From Peptococcaceae bacterium UBA4068 (GTDB taxonomy: Bacteria; Bacillota; Dehalobacteriia; UBA4068): a stretch of 64,000 nucleotides of DNA. Of the stretch, positions 16,046 to 26,021 are shown piece by piece (within the stretch, counting starts at the first letter, position 1; every line of letters starts with the position of its first letter). A program made the position numbers and the translations under genes. The stretch covers positions 152,538-216,537 of the forward strand of contig DFZA01000007.1 in assembly GCA_002382665.1 (NCBI GenBank), read 5' to 3'. The notes below the pieces were generated by a model. That model was not told the DNA's origin. It saw only the letters and a program-made list of their open reading frames with translations, and did no database searches.

Positions 16046-16363
16046 AACAAGTCATCTCCTTTAATTATCAGCTTTTCCAAACAAATCATAAATAATTATA
16101 AATTCAAGTATATTATTTTTCTTTGTTATACCATATTTATTTCTTTATGTCAAAGATTGACAAAAGCAACAATTATTCGAGTATCTTGATTAACCGATTA
16201 ATTTATTGACATTACTTGTGTCATTATTTGACATTGACAAATTGCCGCAAGATCATTTTATGTCTTTTATATTTTGTATAATAAGTGATAAAGATAGGAG
16301 GAATTATCTACCAAAAATCTTTAAAGAGAAAAGGAAGAGAGAGACTAAAAGGGGGAAATTTTA
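16046..16363. promoter_or_regulatory. Divergent nadA / S-layer gene control region
   Basis: AT-rich 318-bp gap. It holds an imperfect palindrome TGACA-N7-TGTCA at 16207-16223, near further tgaca copies at 16230-16242, which could be a repressor operator for the nad operon. A TATAAT at 16277-16282 could be the -10 of the S-layer gene, which would then have an untranslated leader of about 75 bases ending in aaaaggggg before ATG 16364. The regulator identity is not determined. Confidence 0.4.
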
Positions 16364-19300
16364 ATGCAAAAAAAAATTTTGTCATGGGTGCTGACAATAG
16401 TAGCGGCTTTGACGCTTATTATCGGAGTACCTATCAATGCTAATGCAGTGCCGTCCACGGCAGTATTTAGTGACGGCGATCTTGACCAGGTATATTTTGT
16501 CGGTGATTCGCTTTCATTTAACCTTAGCGGAATTCCGGTTGGTATACCACCAGCTGGCATTCCGGAAGGAACTACTATAAGGGTTAGTATAGGTTATGTG
16601 CCTCAGGAAGGTAGCTCCTTTACATCTACGAATATATATATGGAAGATACGGTGGGGCTATTAGATGGCTCAACCGATGGTACCGGTTATTATTTTGAAA
16701 GAACGCTACTGGCAGATGGTACTCTTTCCTCACCTATTTCCGGAACACTTGCCAATAATCCAAACAGTGGAATAGCTGCTGTAAAACTATACGTTTTTAA
16801 CGGAGAATATAATGTATGGCAGGATGCCTTACAGGGACAACCAACAGACTACATACCTTTAACTCAAAATGGACAAACCGCTTTTATTGGCATAGATAAT
16901 GCTATTGTCTTACCAGCTGGCATTTCCAGCAATCCTGTTTTGGGCGAAAGAGCACAAAACAGTGAAAATCTCCGAAATATCGATATATCCTTCAGCAAAA
17001 ATATCGCAACTGATATAACAGGTAAAATTGCTTTTACAGGCATTAATTTGATTGATAATAGCAGTCAACTATCATTACTCGATACTGGCTTAATTATGCT
17101 CCCGGTAGATGAACCAGCAGAGGGAACTACCGAACAGTACACGCTGGGAGTCGATGTTTCAACCGGAGTTTTGGATTTTCTTGCAAACACTGCTGCGATA
17201 GTATCCGTAACATCACCCTCGTTTGACGGACTGAGCACAAGCGATTTTTCTGCGGCTGCTTCGGACGCTACCGGCGGCACAGCCAGCAATCTTGTTTTTG
17301 ATGATGAGTCGGACACAGTATCATTCACTGTAGACCACTTCAGTACATATACCTTATCAATGACCGACCCAAACCCAGTAATTACTCTGCCGGAAACAGT
17401 TTACGATAACGCCTCATCAGGGATTGAGGGAGCAAACATTTATAATGCCATTGCTTTGCCCAGCGGGAATATAGGCGCGCTGTTTAATATCGACGGCAGT
17501 GTCTGCTACGGAGAGTTAAATCTTACTCAAAATCAATGGACGACCGTCAATCTCGGTACAACTGCAAGCACCGATATTAATGCGGCTGCGCTTGCAATAG
17601 ACTCATTGGGAAATCCCCATGTCGTATTTGTCAATAATAACAACGACCTCTTATACCGGTATTATACGGGGTCAGGTTGGACTACGGGAGTAACGATTGA
17701 CTCTATAGCTTATGATGATATAGATGGTGCTCTATCATCACCTGATATCGCAATTGATGCTGCTGGCTATGCCCATATCTCTTACCATGATGCCAAAGGC
17801 GGTCGTGAAGCAAGTATGGACTATAGCAGTTACGATGTCGCAGATTTGGTTTACGCCACCAATGAGGGCGGTTCCAGTAGTTTTACTAAGACCGTCAGAA
17901 GTTACAGTCACGGCTGGTTTTGGTCACCGGACGGCTGGCGCAACTGGGCGATGACCCCATCAAAAATTGTATATGCAAACAACAAGTACTATATTGGTTT
18001 AAAACAGTATCAATATCAGAAGGATATGTTTACTCAATATCATACATATTCTTATGACATACTCCTCCCCCCGGCAACACCTTCAAATGACCTCGGATAC
18101 TTGATCAGAAGTGCCACGACCAACAACGATCTGGGTTTTACCCTTTTTGGCATGGATACTGATGGAAGTAACGTATTTTCACTTTTTAATAAATCCGGCA
18201 GTCTTTATGTTACAAATGGCATTTCCGAAATTTCCGCCGCGACAAAAACTTTTTCTGCAGCAGCAGCAAATATATTTGTCGATGGTACCAAACTCTATTA
18301 CGCGGCAATCAACGGCTCTACCCTGCTACTTTACCAGGACGGCACATTCAAAGAATCACTGACTCTGCCGTCAGCTATTTCCGGCAGCTATCTTAAAACA
18401 GCAACCGTAGTCAGCGGCGATACCCAATACGTTTTATATACCGATACCAACGGTAACCTGCAGCTTGTCGGCGTCAAAACCACGGCCGATACCGCGGCAC
18501 CGGTAAACACTACTGATTACCCACAAATTACCACCGTAACAGAAACCGGTTTTGATATCAATGCCAGCGTTGATGAAAGTGCAAATATCTATTATATAGT
18601 TGTCGACAAAGGCTCAACCGCGCCTACTTCCGCCCAAGTCGTTGCAGGAACTGATTATGGCGTAACCGTTATAAAATCCGGCAGCATATCTCTGCTGTCC
18701 AATTGCGTTGCCAGTAAATCAATAACTGGTCTTAGCGCGGCAACCGAGTATGATGTCTATATTGTAGCCAAGGATTATGAAGGCAATCTTCAATCCACAC
18801 CTACATTGCTCCAGACGGCTACCACCAAGAATAAAATAACTATTGCCGCCAAGAGCGGTAATCCTACTGAGATACTGAATAACGGCAACACATATGAATT
18901 TGTATTCACTATCAGCGGCAACAACATCTCCACTTCCGGGGAATATAACCCCGACCTGAAGAATAAGATGACCGTTTCGGTAAGTAATTTGCAGAATTGT
19001 ACTTTTAATACCAGCGATCAAAATGCCTATACTCTTCAACGCGTGGATGATAACACTGTTGAAGCAAATGTTCAAATATCCTCATCAGCCGCAGACGGTT
19101 CTACGGCAAGCTTAACCGTTAACCTGGCGGTCAATCCCACAGGCAGCCTTATAAACAGCCATGAACTCGGCACGCCGTCTTCGGCATCCGTTTCGGAAGT
19201 AAACATAGCGAACCCACCGGCCAGTTCCGCACCGAATCTTGACGACCTGATAATCACCAGAACCAGCGCCACAGCAATCAGTATCACGCTTAATAACGTA

Positions 19301-21940
19301 TCTTCCGGCACCAATATGAGGATTTATACAGCCGAAACCGATGGTACTTTCTTAGGTAACGGTATTGCCATGGGTACTTCCATCAATGTTACCAACGTTG
19401 CGGTCAACTCCGATGTGGCTACGATCTATCTCACGCTGCAGCAAGATTACAACCACGCCGAAAGCTCTCCGCGTACGGAAGTCAGCCTGTCTACCTATAT
19501 CCCGTCGCTCGCCCCCTCGACCGCTTATACTTATCCGGAGCTATGCAGCGGTTATGCCGATGACAGCCAGAGTGTTAAAACATTTACTATCAATAACAAC
19601 GGTACGGCAGAATTGACAGGTGTCTCGGTCTCATTGTCAGGCGATGATACCGATTGTTTTGCCGTGGTTCAGCCTGCCACCTCAATAGCAGTCGGTAGCA
19701 GCACAACATTTACCGTAAAAGCCAATAACGATCTGGCGGCCGGCACATATACCGCTACCGTCGTTGTCAGCGCCGACAATGCCAATGATCTCCATGTAGA
19801 TATTACCCAATCGGTACTGCTTGACACCGACTCAGACGGTGTCCCCGACGCCTCTGACAACGCGCCTTACATTGCCAACCCCGATCAAATAGATACCGAT
19901 GGCGACGGTATCGGCGATGTTGCCGATAACGCTCCCAACATTGCCAATCCTGGACAGGAAGATGCTGACAGCGACGGCGTCGGCGATGTAGCCGATAATG
20001 CTCCAACTGTTGCCAATCCCGGTCAGGAAGACGCCGATGGGGACGGAGTCGGTGATGTTGCCGATAACGCTCCTAATAATTATAATCCCGGTCAGGAAGA
20101 CGCCGACTGTGATGGCGTCGGCGATGTAGCCGATAATGCTCCAACTGTTGCCAATCCCGGTCAGGAAGATGCTGACTCTGACGGCATCGGTGATGTTGCC
20201 GATAACGCTCCCAATAATTACAACCCCGATCAAAAAGATACCGATACCGATGGCATAGGTGATGTTATCGATGACGATGACGACGGTGACGGTATTCTCG
20301 ATACCGCCGACAATGCACCGCTTGTTTATAATCCCGGTCAGGAAGACCATGACGGCGACGGTCTCGGCGATGTGATCGACAATGAAGCGCCGGTCGTGAC
20401 CTCTGATTGGAATGACACTACCGTCTATTTTGGCCAGCAATATCCGTTTAACGTAACCGTTAGCGATTATGAAAACACCACCGGCACCACACTTTACAGC
20501 TATATCGACAGCGCTGTGCCAACTATCTCTTGGGTATTCCCCGGCGCCCCTGATACCATATCGATTACATTATGTCCAATGGAAGGAGTTCTGTCCGCAG
20601 GTGACCATACTTTGAACTACTATGCGGTAGATAATAAATCTGCTATATCGCAAACACTGACCTTGCATTTTACTCTTACCAACGCACCTACAGGCGGCTC
20701 CTCTGACAATGATTCGACTCCTGCTGCTCCACAAATAACAACTACAACAAGCGGAAATTCAACAATCAATTCAACCATATTAACTCCAACTACTTCCGGC
20801 GACACAGCCTCTGCATCTGTCTCCACCGCCATAGTTAACGCATTGATTGACAAAGCCGATTCCTCAGGTGGAACAGGCGAAAACGACACAATAGAACTTG
20901 CGGTCGACACACCGGCCGGTATTGATAAACTGCAATTAACGATACCGCAAATCTCCTTGGCAAATCTGGCCGAAAGCAACAATGCGGATTTTATGATTAG
21001 TTCCGATTTTGTTTCACTCTCTTTTGATAATAGAGCGCTGGAGACTATCGCCAATGCAAATCAAAATAGCAACGTTGTATTCTCTGTAAATCTGGTTGAT
21101 CATAATACTCTCTCGACATCAGATCAATTATTAGTTAACAACCGTCCTGTTTACGACTTTAACGTTATCAACGGCGGCGAACAGGTATCGAGCTTTGGCG
21201 GCGGTCAGGCGACCGTACAAATCCCCTACACTCTGCAAAAGGGTGAGAATCCTAAATGCATCGTGGTCTTTTATCTTGCGGACGACGGGACTTTGAAGAC
21301 CGTAAGAGGCCATTACGATGCCTCAAGCAAATCAGTTATTTTTAAGACAACTCACTTCTCCCAATATGTAATCGGCTATAACCAGCCAATATTCACTGAT
21401 GTTGCAGACAATGCCTGGTATAAAGATGCTGTCAATTTCATTGCCGCCAGAAATATCACTGCCGGCACATCGGCAAATCAATACAGCCCCGAAGCAAAAC
21501 TAACCCGAGGCCAATTTGTAGTATTGCTGATGAATGCTTACAGTATTAGCACAGAAATTGAACTGACAGATCAAATAACACCGTTTAGCGATGCCGGAGA
21601 TACTTACTATACCGCATATCTTTTAGCAGCCAAAGAACTGGGTATCGTCAACGGCGTCGGCAATAATCTGTTTGCGCCGGAACGTGAGATTACCCGTCAG
21701 GAAATGTTCTTAATGCTCTATAACGCGCTTACGGCAATCGGCGACCTGCCAACAGCATCAACCGGCAATCAACTGGCAGATTTCAATGATGCAGACCAAG
21801 CGGCCCCTTGGGCGCAAGTTGCTCTCAATTCACTAATCGGCAGCGGTATCATTTCCGGTAGTAACAATATGATCTATCCCACCGCAACCACAACCCGCGC
21901 CGAAATGGCTCAAGTCTTATATAACCTTTTAAGTGAATAA
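16364..21940 (+). CDS. Giant SLH-domain surface protein with thrombospondin type 3 repeats
   Basis: 1858 residues. Signal peptide at 1-28 (KKILSWVLTIVAALTLIIG then NANA|VP). The N-terminal 350 residues are beta-rich and of unknown family. About 365-715 resembles a propeller-like sugar-binding or sialidase-type region. About 717-821 looks like a fibronectin type III domain. About 1154-1343 has seven to eight DxDxDGxxDxxDNAP calcium-binding thrombospondin type 3 units. A Ser/Thr-rich linker spans about 1443-1480. Three SLH domains near 1677-1858 (FTDVADNAWYKDAVNF, FSDAGDTYYTAYLLAAKELG, FNDADQAAPWAQVALNSL) would anchor it to the cell wall. Probably a calcium-stabilised S-layer-associated adhesin or enzyme; no catalytic site is evident. 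Confidence 0.9.
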   Translation: MQKKILSWVLTIVAALTLIIGVPINANAVPSTAVFSDGDLDQVYFVGDSLSFNLSGIPVGIPPAGIPEGTTIRVSIGYVPQEGSSFTSTNIYMEDTVGLLDGSTDGTGYYFERTLLADGTLSSPISGTLANNPNSGIAAVKLYVFNGEYNVWQDALQGQPTDYIPLTQNGQTAFIGIDNAIVLPAGISSNPVLGERAQNSENLRNIDISFSKNIATDITGKIAFTGINLIDNSSQLSLLDTGLIMLPVDEPAEGTTEQYTLGVDVSTGVLDFLANTAAIVSVTSPSFDGLSTSDFSAAASDATGGTASNLVFDDESDTVSFTVDHFSTYTLSMTDPNPVITLPETVYDNASSGIEGANIYNAIALPSGNIGALFNIDGSVCYGELNLTQNQWTTVNLGTTASTDINAAALAIDSLGNPHVVFVNNNNDLLYRYYTGSGWTTGVTIDSIAYDDIDGALSSPDIAIDAAGYAHISYHDAKGGREASMDYSSYDVADLVYATNEGGSSSFTKTVRSYSHGWFWSPDGWRNWAMTPSKIVYANNKYYIGLKQYQYQKDMFTQYHTYSYDILLPPATPSNDLGYLIRSATTNNDLGFTLFGMDTDGSNVFSLFNKSGSLYVTNGISEISAATKTFSAAAANIFVDGTKLYYAAINGSTLLLYQDGTFKESLTLPSAISGSYLKTATVVSGDTQYVLYTDTNGNLQLVGVKTTADTAAPVNTTDYPQITTVTETGFDINASVDESANIYYIVVDKGSTAPTSAQVVAGTDYGVTVIKSGSISLLSNCVASKSITGLSAATEYDVYIVAKDYEGNLQSTPTLLQTATTKNKITIAAKSGNPTEILNNGNTYEFVFTISGNNISTSGEYNPDLKNKMTVSVSNLQNCTFNTSDQNAYTLQRVDDNTVEANVQISSSAADGSTASLTVNLAVNPTGSLINSHELGTPSSASVSEVNIANPPASSAPNLDDLIITRTSATAISITLNNVSSGTNMRIYTAETDGTFLGNGIAMGTSINVTNVAVNSDVATIYLTLQQDYNHAESSPRTEVSLSTYIPSLAPSTAYTYPELCSGYADDSQSVKTFTINNNGTAELTGVSVSLSGDDTDCFAVVQPATSIAVGSSTTFTVKANNDLAAGTYTATVVVSADNANDLHVDITQSVLLDTDSDGVPDASDNAPYIANPDQIDTDGDGIGDVADNAPNIANPGQEDADSDGVGDVADNAPTVANPGQEDADGDGVGDVADNAPNNYNPGQEDADCDGVGDVADNAPTVANPGQEDADSDGIGDVADNAPNNYNPDQKDTDTDGIGDVIDDDDDGDGILDTADNAPLVYNPGQEDHDGDGLGDVIDNEAPVVTSDWNDTTVYFGQQYPFNVTVSDYENTTGTTLYSYIDSAVPTISWVFPGAPDTISITLCPMEGVLSAGDHTLNYYAVDNKSAISQTLTLHFTLTNAPTGGSSDNDSTPAAPQITTTTSGNSTINSTILTPTTSGDTASASVSTAIVNALIDKADSSGGTGENDTIELAVDTPAGIDKLQLTIPQISLANLAESNNADFMISSDFVSLSFDNRALETIANANQNSNVVFSVNLVDHNTLSTSDQLLVNNRPVYDFNVINGGEQVSSFGGGQATVQIPYTLQKGENPKCIVVFYLADDGTLKTVRGHYDASSKSVIFKTTHFSQYVIGYNQPIFTDVADNAWYKDAVNFIAARNITAGTSANQYSPEAKLTRGQFVVLLMNAYSISTEIELTDQITPFSDAGDTYYTAYLLAAKELGIVNGVGNNLFAPEREITRQEMFLMLYNALTAIGDLPTASTGNQLADFNDADQAAPWAQVALNSLIGSGIISGSNNMIYPTATTTRAEMAQVLYNLLSE
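19818..20392 (+). repeat. Thrombospondin type 3 repeat tract
   Basis: In-frame repeats of about 26 residues or 78 bp (GDGVGDVADNAPxxANPGQED) at protein and DNA level, with a few divergent units (DDDDDGDGIL). One unit has Cys in place of Ser/Gly (DADCDGVGD). Calcium binding by the acidic DxDxDG loops is expected from the family. Confidence 0.9.
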
Positions 21941-21973
21941 GCGAATAAACGTCAACGAAAACCATAACTGACA

Positions 21974-22005
21974 ATAGGGGTAAAGCAAAGGCTTTACCCC
22001 TATTT
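21974..22005 (+). terminator. Intrinsic terminator after SLH gene
   Basis: Perfect 13-bp stem ataggggtaaagc / gctttacccctat with loop aaag, then ttattt. Confidence 0.85.
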
Positions 22006-22097
22006 ATTTGCCCTACCGCCTATTGTTGACATATATAATGTCATAATTATTGATTTTTTGACAGCAGGCATTTATAATTATCCTGAGGTGAAAAACT

Positions 22098-23627
22098 ATG
22101 CAGTTTTGCAATAAACTAGACTTTTTAATGAATATCACCAAAACCAGCAACAGCGCTCTTGCGCTCTATACGTCGCTTGATGCATCCCATATCAGCAGAT
22201 TGCGCAGGGGTCAGCGAAATGCGCCTAAGAACGAAGTCTGTATGAGAAATATGGCTGTTTATTTTACCCGCCATTGTATAAATGAATATCAGCATAAAGC
22301 ATTATTGGACGTACTCAATATAACTCCGCGCACATTAAGTGAAAATGAGCTCTCGGGTATGATATTCGACTGGCTCTCTAACGGAAAAAGCAACGAGATC
22401 AAAACTGTCGAGCGGTTTTTGTATGGCTTAACAAATACCAAACCCAAAAATATTTTTTCAAGCAACCAAAATATCGAAAAAGCAAACGTTGCAACAACGG
22501 ATGCGCAAATATCAACCTATTACGGCATTGCCGGCAAACAACAGTCGGTAATTCAATTTCTCTCTGAGGTTTTAAAATGTGATCACCCCCCCAATTTACT
22601 CTTGTTCAGCGATGAAGATATTGATTGGATGACCACCAACAGGGAATTTACCAATAAATGGGCTTCGCTGATGCAACAAATAGTTGTGCGCGGAAATAGA
22701 ATCAAAATCATCCATTCAGTTAGCCGCAATTTAGATGAAATGCTGGGAGGAATCACCCACTGGATGCCGCTTTATATGACGGGTACAATCGAGCCGTATT
22801 TCTATCCCAAAAAGCGCGACGGTATATTCAAAAGAACACTGTTTATCGCACCTGATGTCGCAGCGGTAACGTCAAGCACGGTAGGCAATATGACAGCTCA
22901 GGCGGCAAATATATTATTTAAAGACAAAACTGCCGTAGCCTCTGCCGAGGAGGAATATAATCAATACTTAAGCCTCTGCAAACCCTTAATGCAGGTTTTT
23001 ACGGTCAAGGACAAAGAAGCATATATATCCTATCTTCTGGAATTCGAGAAGAAACAGACAAATACAATAGTGCAAACAGAATCGCTATCCATACTAACAA
23101 TGCCCGAGGTCATTGCCAAAAGACTTGTTGAGCGTCAGCAAGAAGATAAATTTGACTTGATTAAATATCATAAAATCAGAACCAAAATATTTGAGGAAAA
23201 CATCAAATACAACAACTATATCGAAGTTATCAAACTTCCGAACATCGAAGACGTTATCGGCGAAAAAGTAAAGATTTCCTTTTCGGATATGTTACACGGC
23301 GCCGCAGCCTATTATACTGAGATAGAGTATATTGAACACTTAGAAAACATCATATGCCTGCTCGAGAAATATGAAAAATTTCATATTCAATTAATCGGAC
23401 AGTCTCCCAGAAACTCTTATATGGTTTATGCCAAAGAAGATATCGGCACATTGGTTGCCAGAACCACTGCTCCGCCGGTAGTACTGGCAATCAACGAAGA
23501 CAATTTAACGGCAGCTTTCTGGGATTATTTAAGGAACATTATTGACAATAAAATCAACCATCATGCTTATAAGAAAGAAACAGTTAAAAAATTACTAAAT
23601 TATATCCAACAAATAAAACATCAATAA
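22098..23627 (+). CDS. Unknown protein with N-terminal helix-turn-helix
   Basis: 509 residues, family not recognised. Residues 1-75 look like an XRE/HTH domain (SNSALALYTSLDASHISRLRRGQRN), with recognition-helix pattern SHISRLRRG. The rest is soluble, mixed alpha/beta with no membrane segment or signal peptide. It includes a stretch IKIIHSVSRNLDEMLGGI followed by HWMPLYMTGTIEPYFYPK that resembles ligand-sensing parts of large regulators. Start ATG has gaggtg upstream. It follows the SLH gene on the same strand but has its own terminator-separated unit. A sensor-regulator role is inference; a non-transcriptional role is possible. Confidence 0.6.
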   Translation: MQFCNKLDFLMNITKTSNSALALYTSLDASHISRLRRGQRNAPKNEVCMRNMAVYFTRHCINEYQHKALLDVLNITPRTLSENELSGMIFDWLSNGKSNEIKTVERFLYGLTNTKPKNIFSSNQNIEKANVATTDAQISTYYGIAGKQQSVIQFLSEVLKCDHPPNLLLFSDEDIDWMTTNREFTNKWASLMQQIVVRGNRIKIIHSVSRNLDEMLGGITHWMPLYMTGTIEPYFYPKKRDGIFKRTLFIAPDVAAVTSSTVGNMTAQAANILFKDKTAVASAEEEYNQYLSLCKPLMQVFTVKDKEAYISYLLEFEKKQTNTIVQTESLSILTMPEVIAKRLVERQQEDKFDLIKYHKIRTKIFEENIKYNNYIEVIKLPNIEDVIGEKVKISFSDMLHGAAAYYTEIEYIEHLENIICLLEKYEKFHIQLIGQSPRNSYMVYAKEDIGTLVARTTAPPVVLAINEDNLTAAFWDYLRNIIDNKINHHAYKKETVKKLLNYIQQIKHQ

Positions 23628-23630
23628 TAA

Positions 23631-23659
23631 AAAACGAGGGCCGATAAGCCCTCGTTTTT
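23631..23659. terminator. Bidirectional terminator between convergent genes
   Basis: Stem aaaacgagggc / gccctcgtttt with loop cgataa. It has A and T runs on both sides and so can serve both the HTH gene and nspC. Confidence 0.9.
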
Positions 23660-23668
23660 ATTATTTTG

Positions 23669-24793
23669 TTATGACAATCTCATTTTAAAGTCTTCAAAAT
23701 CGAATTCCCGTATGACTGTACAATCACCGTTTGGCTGCTTTATGGCAATTGACGGCAACTTCATACCGTTAAAAGTGTTATTTTTAACCATTGTATATAT
23801 AGCCATATCTTCAAATAATAGTCGGTCACCGGGTCTAAGTGGAATGTCAAATGAATAATCGCCTATGACATCACCTGCCAGACAGGTTGACCCTGCTAAG
23901 CGATAGGTATATTGTTTTTCGGCTGGCATAGCGGAATTTTGTAGCGGCGGCCGGTATGGCATTTCCAATACATCAGGCATATGGCATGCGGCTGATGTAT
24001 CCAAAATTGCAATATCCATGCTGTTATGCAGCGTTTCCAAAACAGTAGTCAACAAATAACCGGCGTTAAGTGCCACAGCTTCACCTGGTTCGAGATAGAC
24101 CTGCAAACCGTAGCGCTCCTGCATCCTCCTGATGCAGCTTTCCAGTAAGGCAATATCATAATCAACACGCGTGATATGATGACCGCCGCCAAAATTGATC
24201 CATTTCATCTGCTTTAACCAGGAACCAAACTTCTTTTCGACAACAGCCAAAGTCTCAGCCAGCGCATTGGCATTTTGCTCACATAAAGTATGAAAGTGCA
24301 GCCCCTCTACTCCGTCCAAGCGATCGGGAGAGAAACTATTGAAAGTAATTCCTAAGCGTGAATACGGTGCGCATGGGTCATATAGCTGCACTTGCTGAGT
24401 GGAATGCTCGGGATTGATCCTTAGCCCGATACTTACATCGGCACTTAATGCTCTGCTCTTAAATTTCTCTAATTGAGTAAAAGAATTAAATATTATATGA
24501 TCACAAAGAGATATAATCTCATCGAACTCATTATCATTGTAGGCGGGCGCAAAGACATGGTTTTCCTTACCCATCTGCTCTGCCCCGAGCCTGGCTTCAT
24601 AAAGCCCGCTGGCGGCGGTTCCGCTTAAGTATTTGCCAATCAGCGGATAGAGAGCATACATAGAAAACGCTTTTTGAGCAAGCAATATCTTACAGCCGCT
24701 ACGCAAGATCAAACCCTGAAGAATTTCCAGGTTATGCTCCAGCCGTTGCTGATCGATTAAATAACATGGAGTTGATAATTGTTCTGCTTTCAT
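23669..24793 (-). CDS. nspC: Carboxynorspermidine/carboxyspermidine decarboxylase
   Basis: 374 residues. PLP-dependent fold III decarboxylase that turns carboxy(nor)spermidine into (nor)spermidine. The block ILLAQKAFSMYALYPLIG carries the PLP lysine, LHFHTLCEQNANALAETL and WINFGGGHHITR are typical of NspC, and EPGEAVALNAGYLLTTV precedes the C-terminal CHMPDVLEMPYRPPL. Last gene of a five-gene polyamine operon; its ATG directly follows the stop of the dehydrogenase gene. Confidence 0.93.
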   Translation of the reverse strand: MKAEQLSTPCYLIDQQRLEHNLEILQGLILRSGCKILLAQKAFSMYALYPLIGKYLSGTAASGLYEARLGAEQMGKENHVFAPAYNDNEFDEIISLCDHIIFNSFTQLEKFKSRALSADVSIGLRINPEHSTQQVQLYDPCAPYSRLGITFNSFSPDRLDGVEGLHFHTLCEQNANALAETLAVVEKKFGSWLKQMKWINFGGGHHITRVDYDIALLESCIRRMQERYGLQVYLEPGEAVALNAGYLLTTVLETLHNSMDIAILDTSAACHMPDVLEMPYRPPLQNSAMPAEKQYTYRLAGSTCLAGDVIGDYSFDIPLRPGDRLLFEDMAIYTMVKNNTFNGMKLPSIAIKQPNGDCTVIREFDFEDFKMRLS

Positions 24794-25996
24794 TTAATCT
24801 ACCAACTTCGGAGAATAATCAATTTGCCAGGGCAGCCCCCACTTGTTCAAGGCATCCATAAACGGGTCAGGATCAAAATTTTCTATATTGTGTACGCCTG
24901 GCTTGAACCATGTACCGGTCAGCAACATCATGGCGCCGATCATTGCCGGTACGCCACAGGTGTACGCCACTGCCTGAGAATCTACCTCCCGATAACACTG
25001 CTGATGATCACAAGTGTTATAAATATAAATGTTTTTATCTTTACCGTCTTTCTTGCCGCCAAAAATACAGCCGATATTGGTCTTGCCTTTGGTAAGAGGG
25101 CCAAGCGAAGCCGGATCCGGTAGCACCGCCTGTAAAAACTGCAGCGGTACGATTTCTTTACCTTCATAGATTATCGGTTCTATCGATGTCATACCGACAT
25201 TTTCCAGACATTTAAGGTGTGTCAGATAGCTCTGGCTGAAAGTCATAAAGAAGCGAATGCGTTTAATCCGCGGGATATTTTGCGCCAGCGATTCAAGCTC
25301 TTCATGATGCAGTAAGTAAATATCTTTTTCACCTATCTCAGGAAAATCGTAGGTTTTTTTAATCTCCATTGGTTTGGTTTCTACCCACCGACCGTTTTCC
25401 CAGTAGCAGCCATTGGCGGAAACTTCACGAATATTGATTTCGGGATTAAAATTAGTTGCAAATGCATAACCGTTATCCCCTGCGTTACAATCAAGAATAT
25501 CAATATAATTTATCTCATCAAAGAAATGCTTTAAAGCATAGGCGGCATAAACACCGGTCACCCCAGGATCAAAGCCGCTGCCCAGCAAGGCAGTTATACC
25601 AGCGTTTTTATACTTGTCATTATACGCCCACTGCCATTTATATTCAAATTTGGCCGTATCTTCCGGCTCATAATTGGCTGTATCTACATAATGGGTATGC
25701 GTCGCCAGACAGGCATCCATGATCGTTAGATCCTGATATGGCAGCGCTAGATTCAATACTACCTGCGGCTGGTATTTATTGATCAAGGCAATTAACTGAT
25801 CAATATCATTAGCGTCAACATGCGCCGTGCTGATTTTCGTGGCGGTAGTACCCGCCAATTTTTCTTTCAAGGCGTCACATTTGGACTTTGTCCTACTGGC
25901 AATACAAATATCTTCAAATACATCGGAATTTTGACAACATTTTTGAATGGCAACGCTGGCAACGCCGCCGCAACCAATAACAAGTGTTTTCCTCAT
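24794..25996 (-). CDS. Carboxynorspermidine/carboxyspermidine dehydrogenase (saccharopine dehydrogenase family)
   Basis: 400 residues. NAD(P)H-dependent condensation of putrescine (or diaminopropane) with aspartate semialdehyde to carboxy(nor)spermidine. The N-terminal Rossmann motif LVIGCGGVASVAIQKC, QPQVVLNLALPYQDLTIMDA, YVDTANYEPEDTAKFEY and LGSGFDPGVTGVYAAYAL are diagnostic for the LYS9/CASDH branch. Its link to nspC makes the polyamine role much more likely than lysine metabolism. Confidence 0.92.
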   Translation of the reverse strand: MRKTLVIGCGGVASVAIQKCCQNSDVFEDICIASRTKSKCDALKEKLAGTTATKISTAHVDANDIDQLIALINKYQPQVVLNLALPYQDLTIMDACLATHTHYVDTANYEPEDTAKFEYKWQWAYNDKYKNAGITALLGSGFDPGVTGVYAAYALKHFFDEINYIDILDCNAGDNGYAFATNFNPEINIREVSANGCYWENGRWVETKPMEIKKTYDFPEIGEKDIYLLHHEELESLAQNIPRIKRIRFFMTFSQSYLTHLKCLENVGMTSIEPIIYEGKEIVPLQFLQAVLPDPASLGPLTKGKTNIGCIFGGKKDGKDKNIYIYNTCDHQQCYREVDSQAVAYTCGVPAMIGAMMLLTGTWFKPGVHNIENFDPDPFMDALNKWGLPWQIDYSPKLVD

Positions 25997-26021
25997 ATCC
26001 TCTACCCTCTGTCAAATTATT

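Noticed and set aside
19832..20440. 202-codon minus-strand open frame
   Set aside because: It is the antisense of the thrombospondin type 3 repeats; its repetitiveness comes from the coding repeats and it has no ribosome-binding site.
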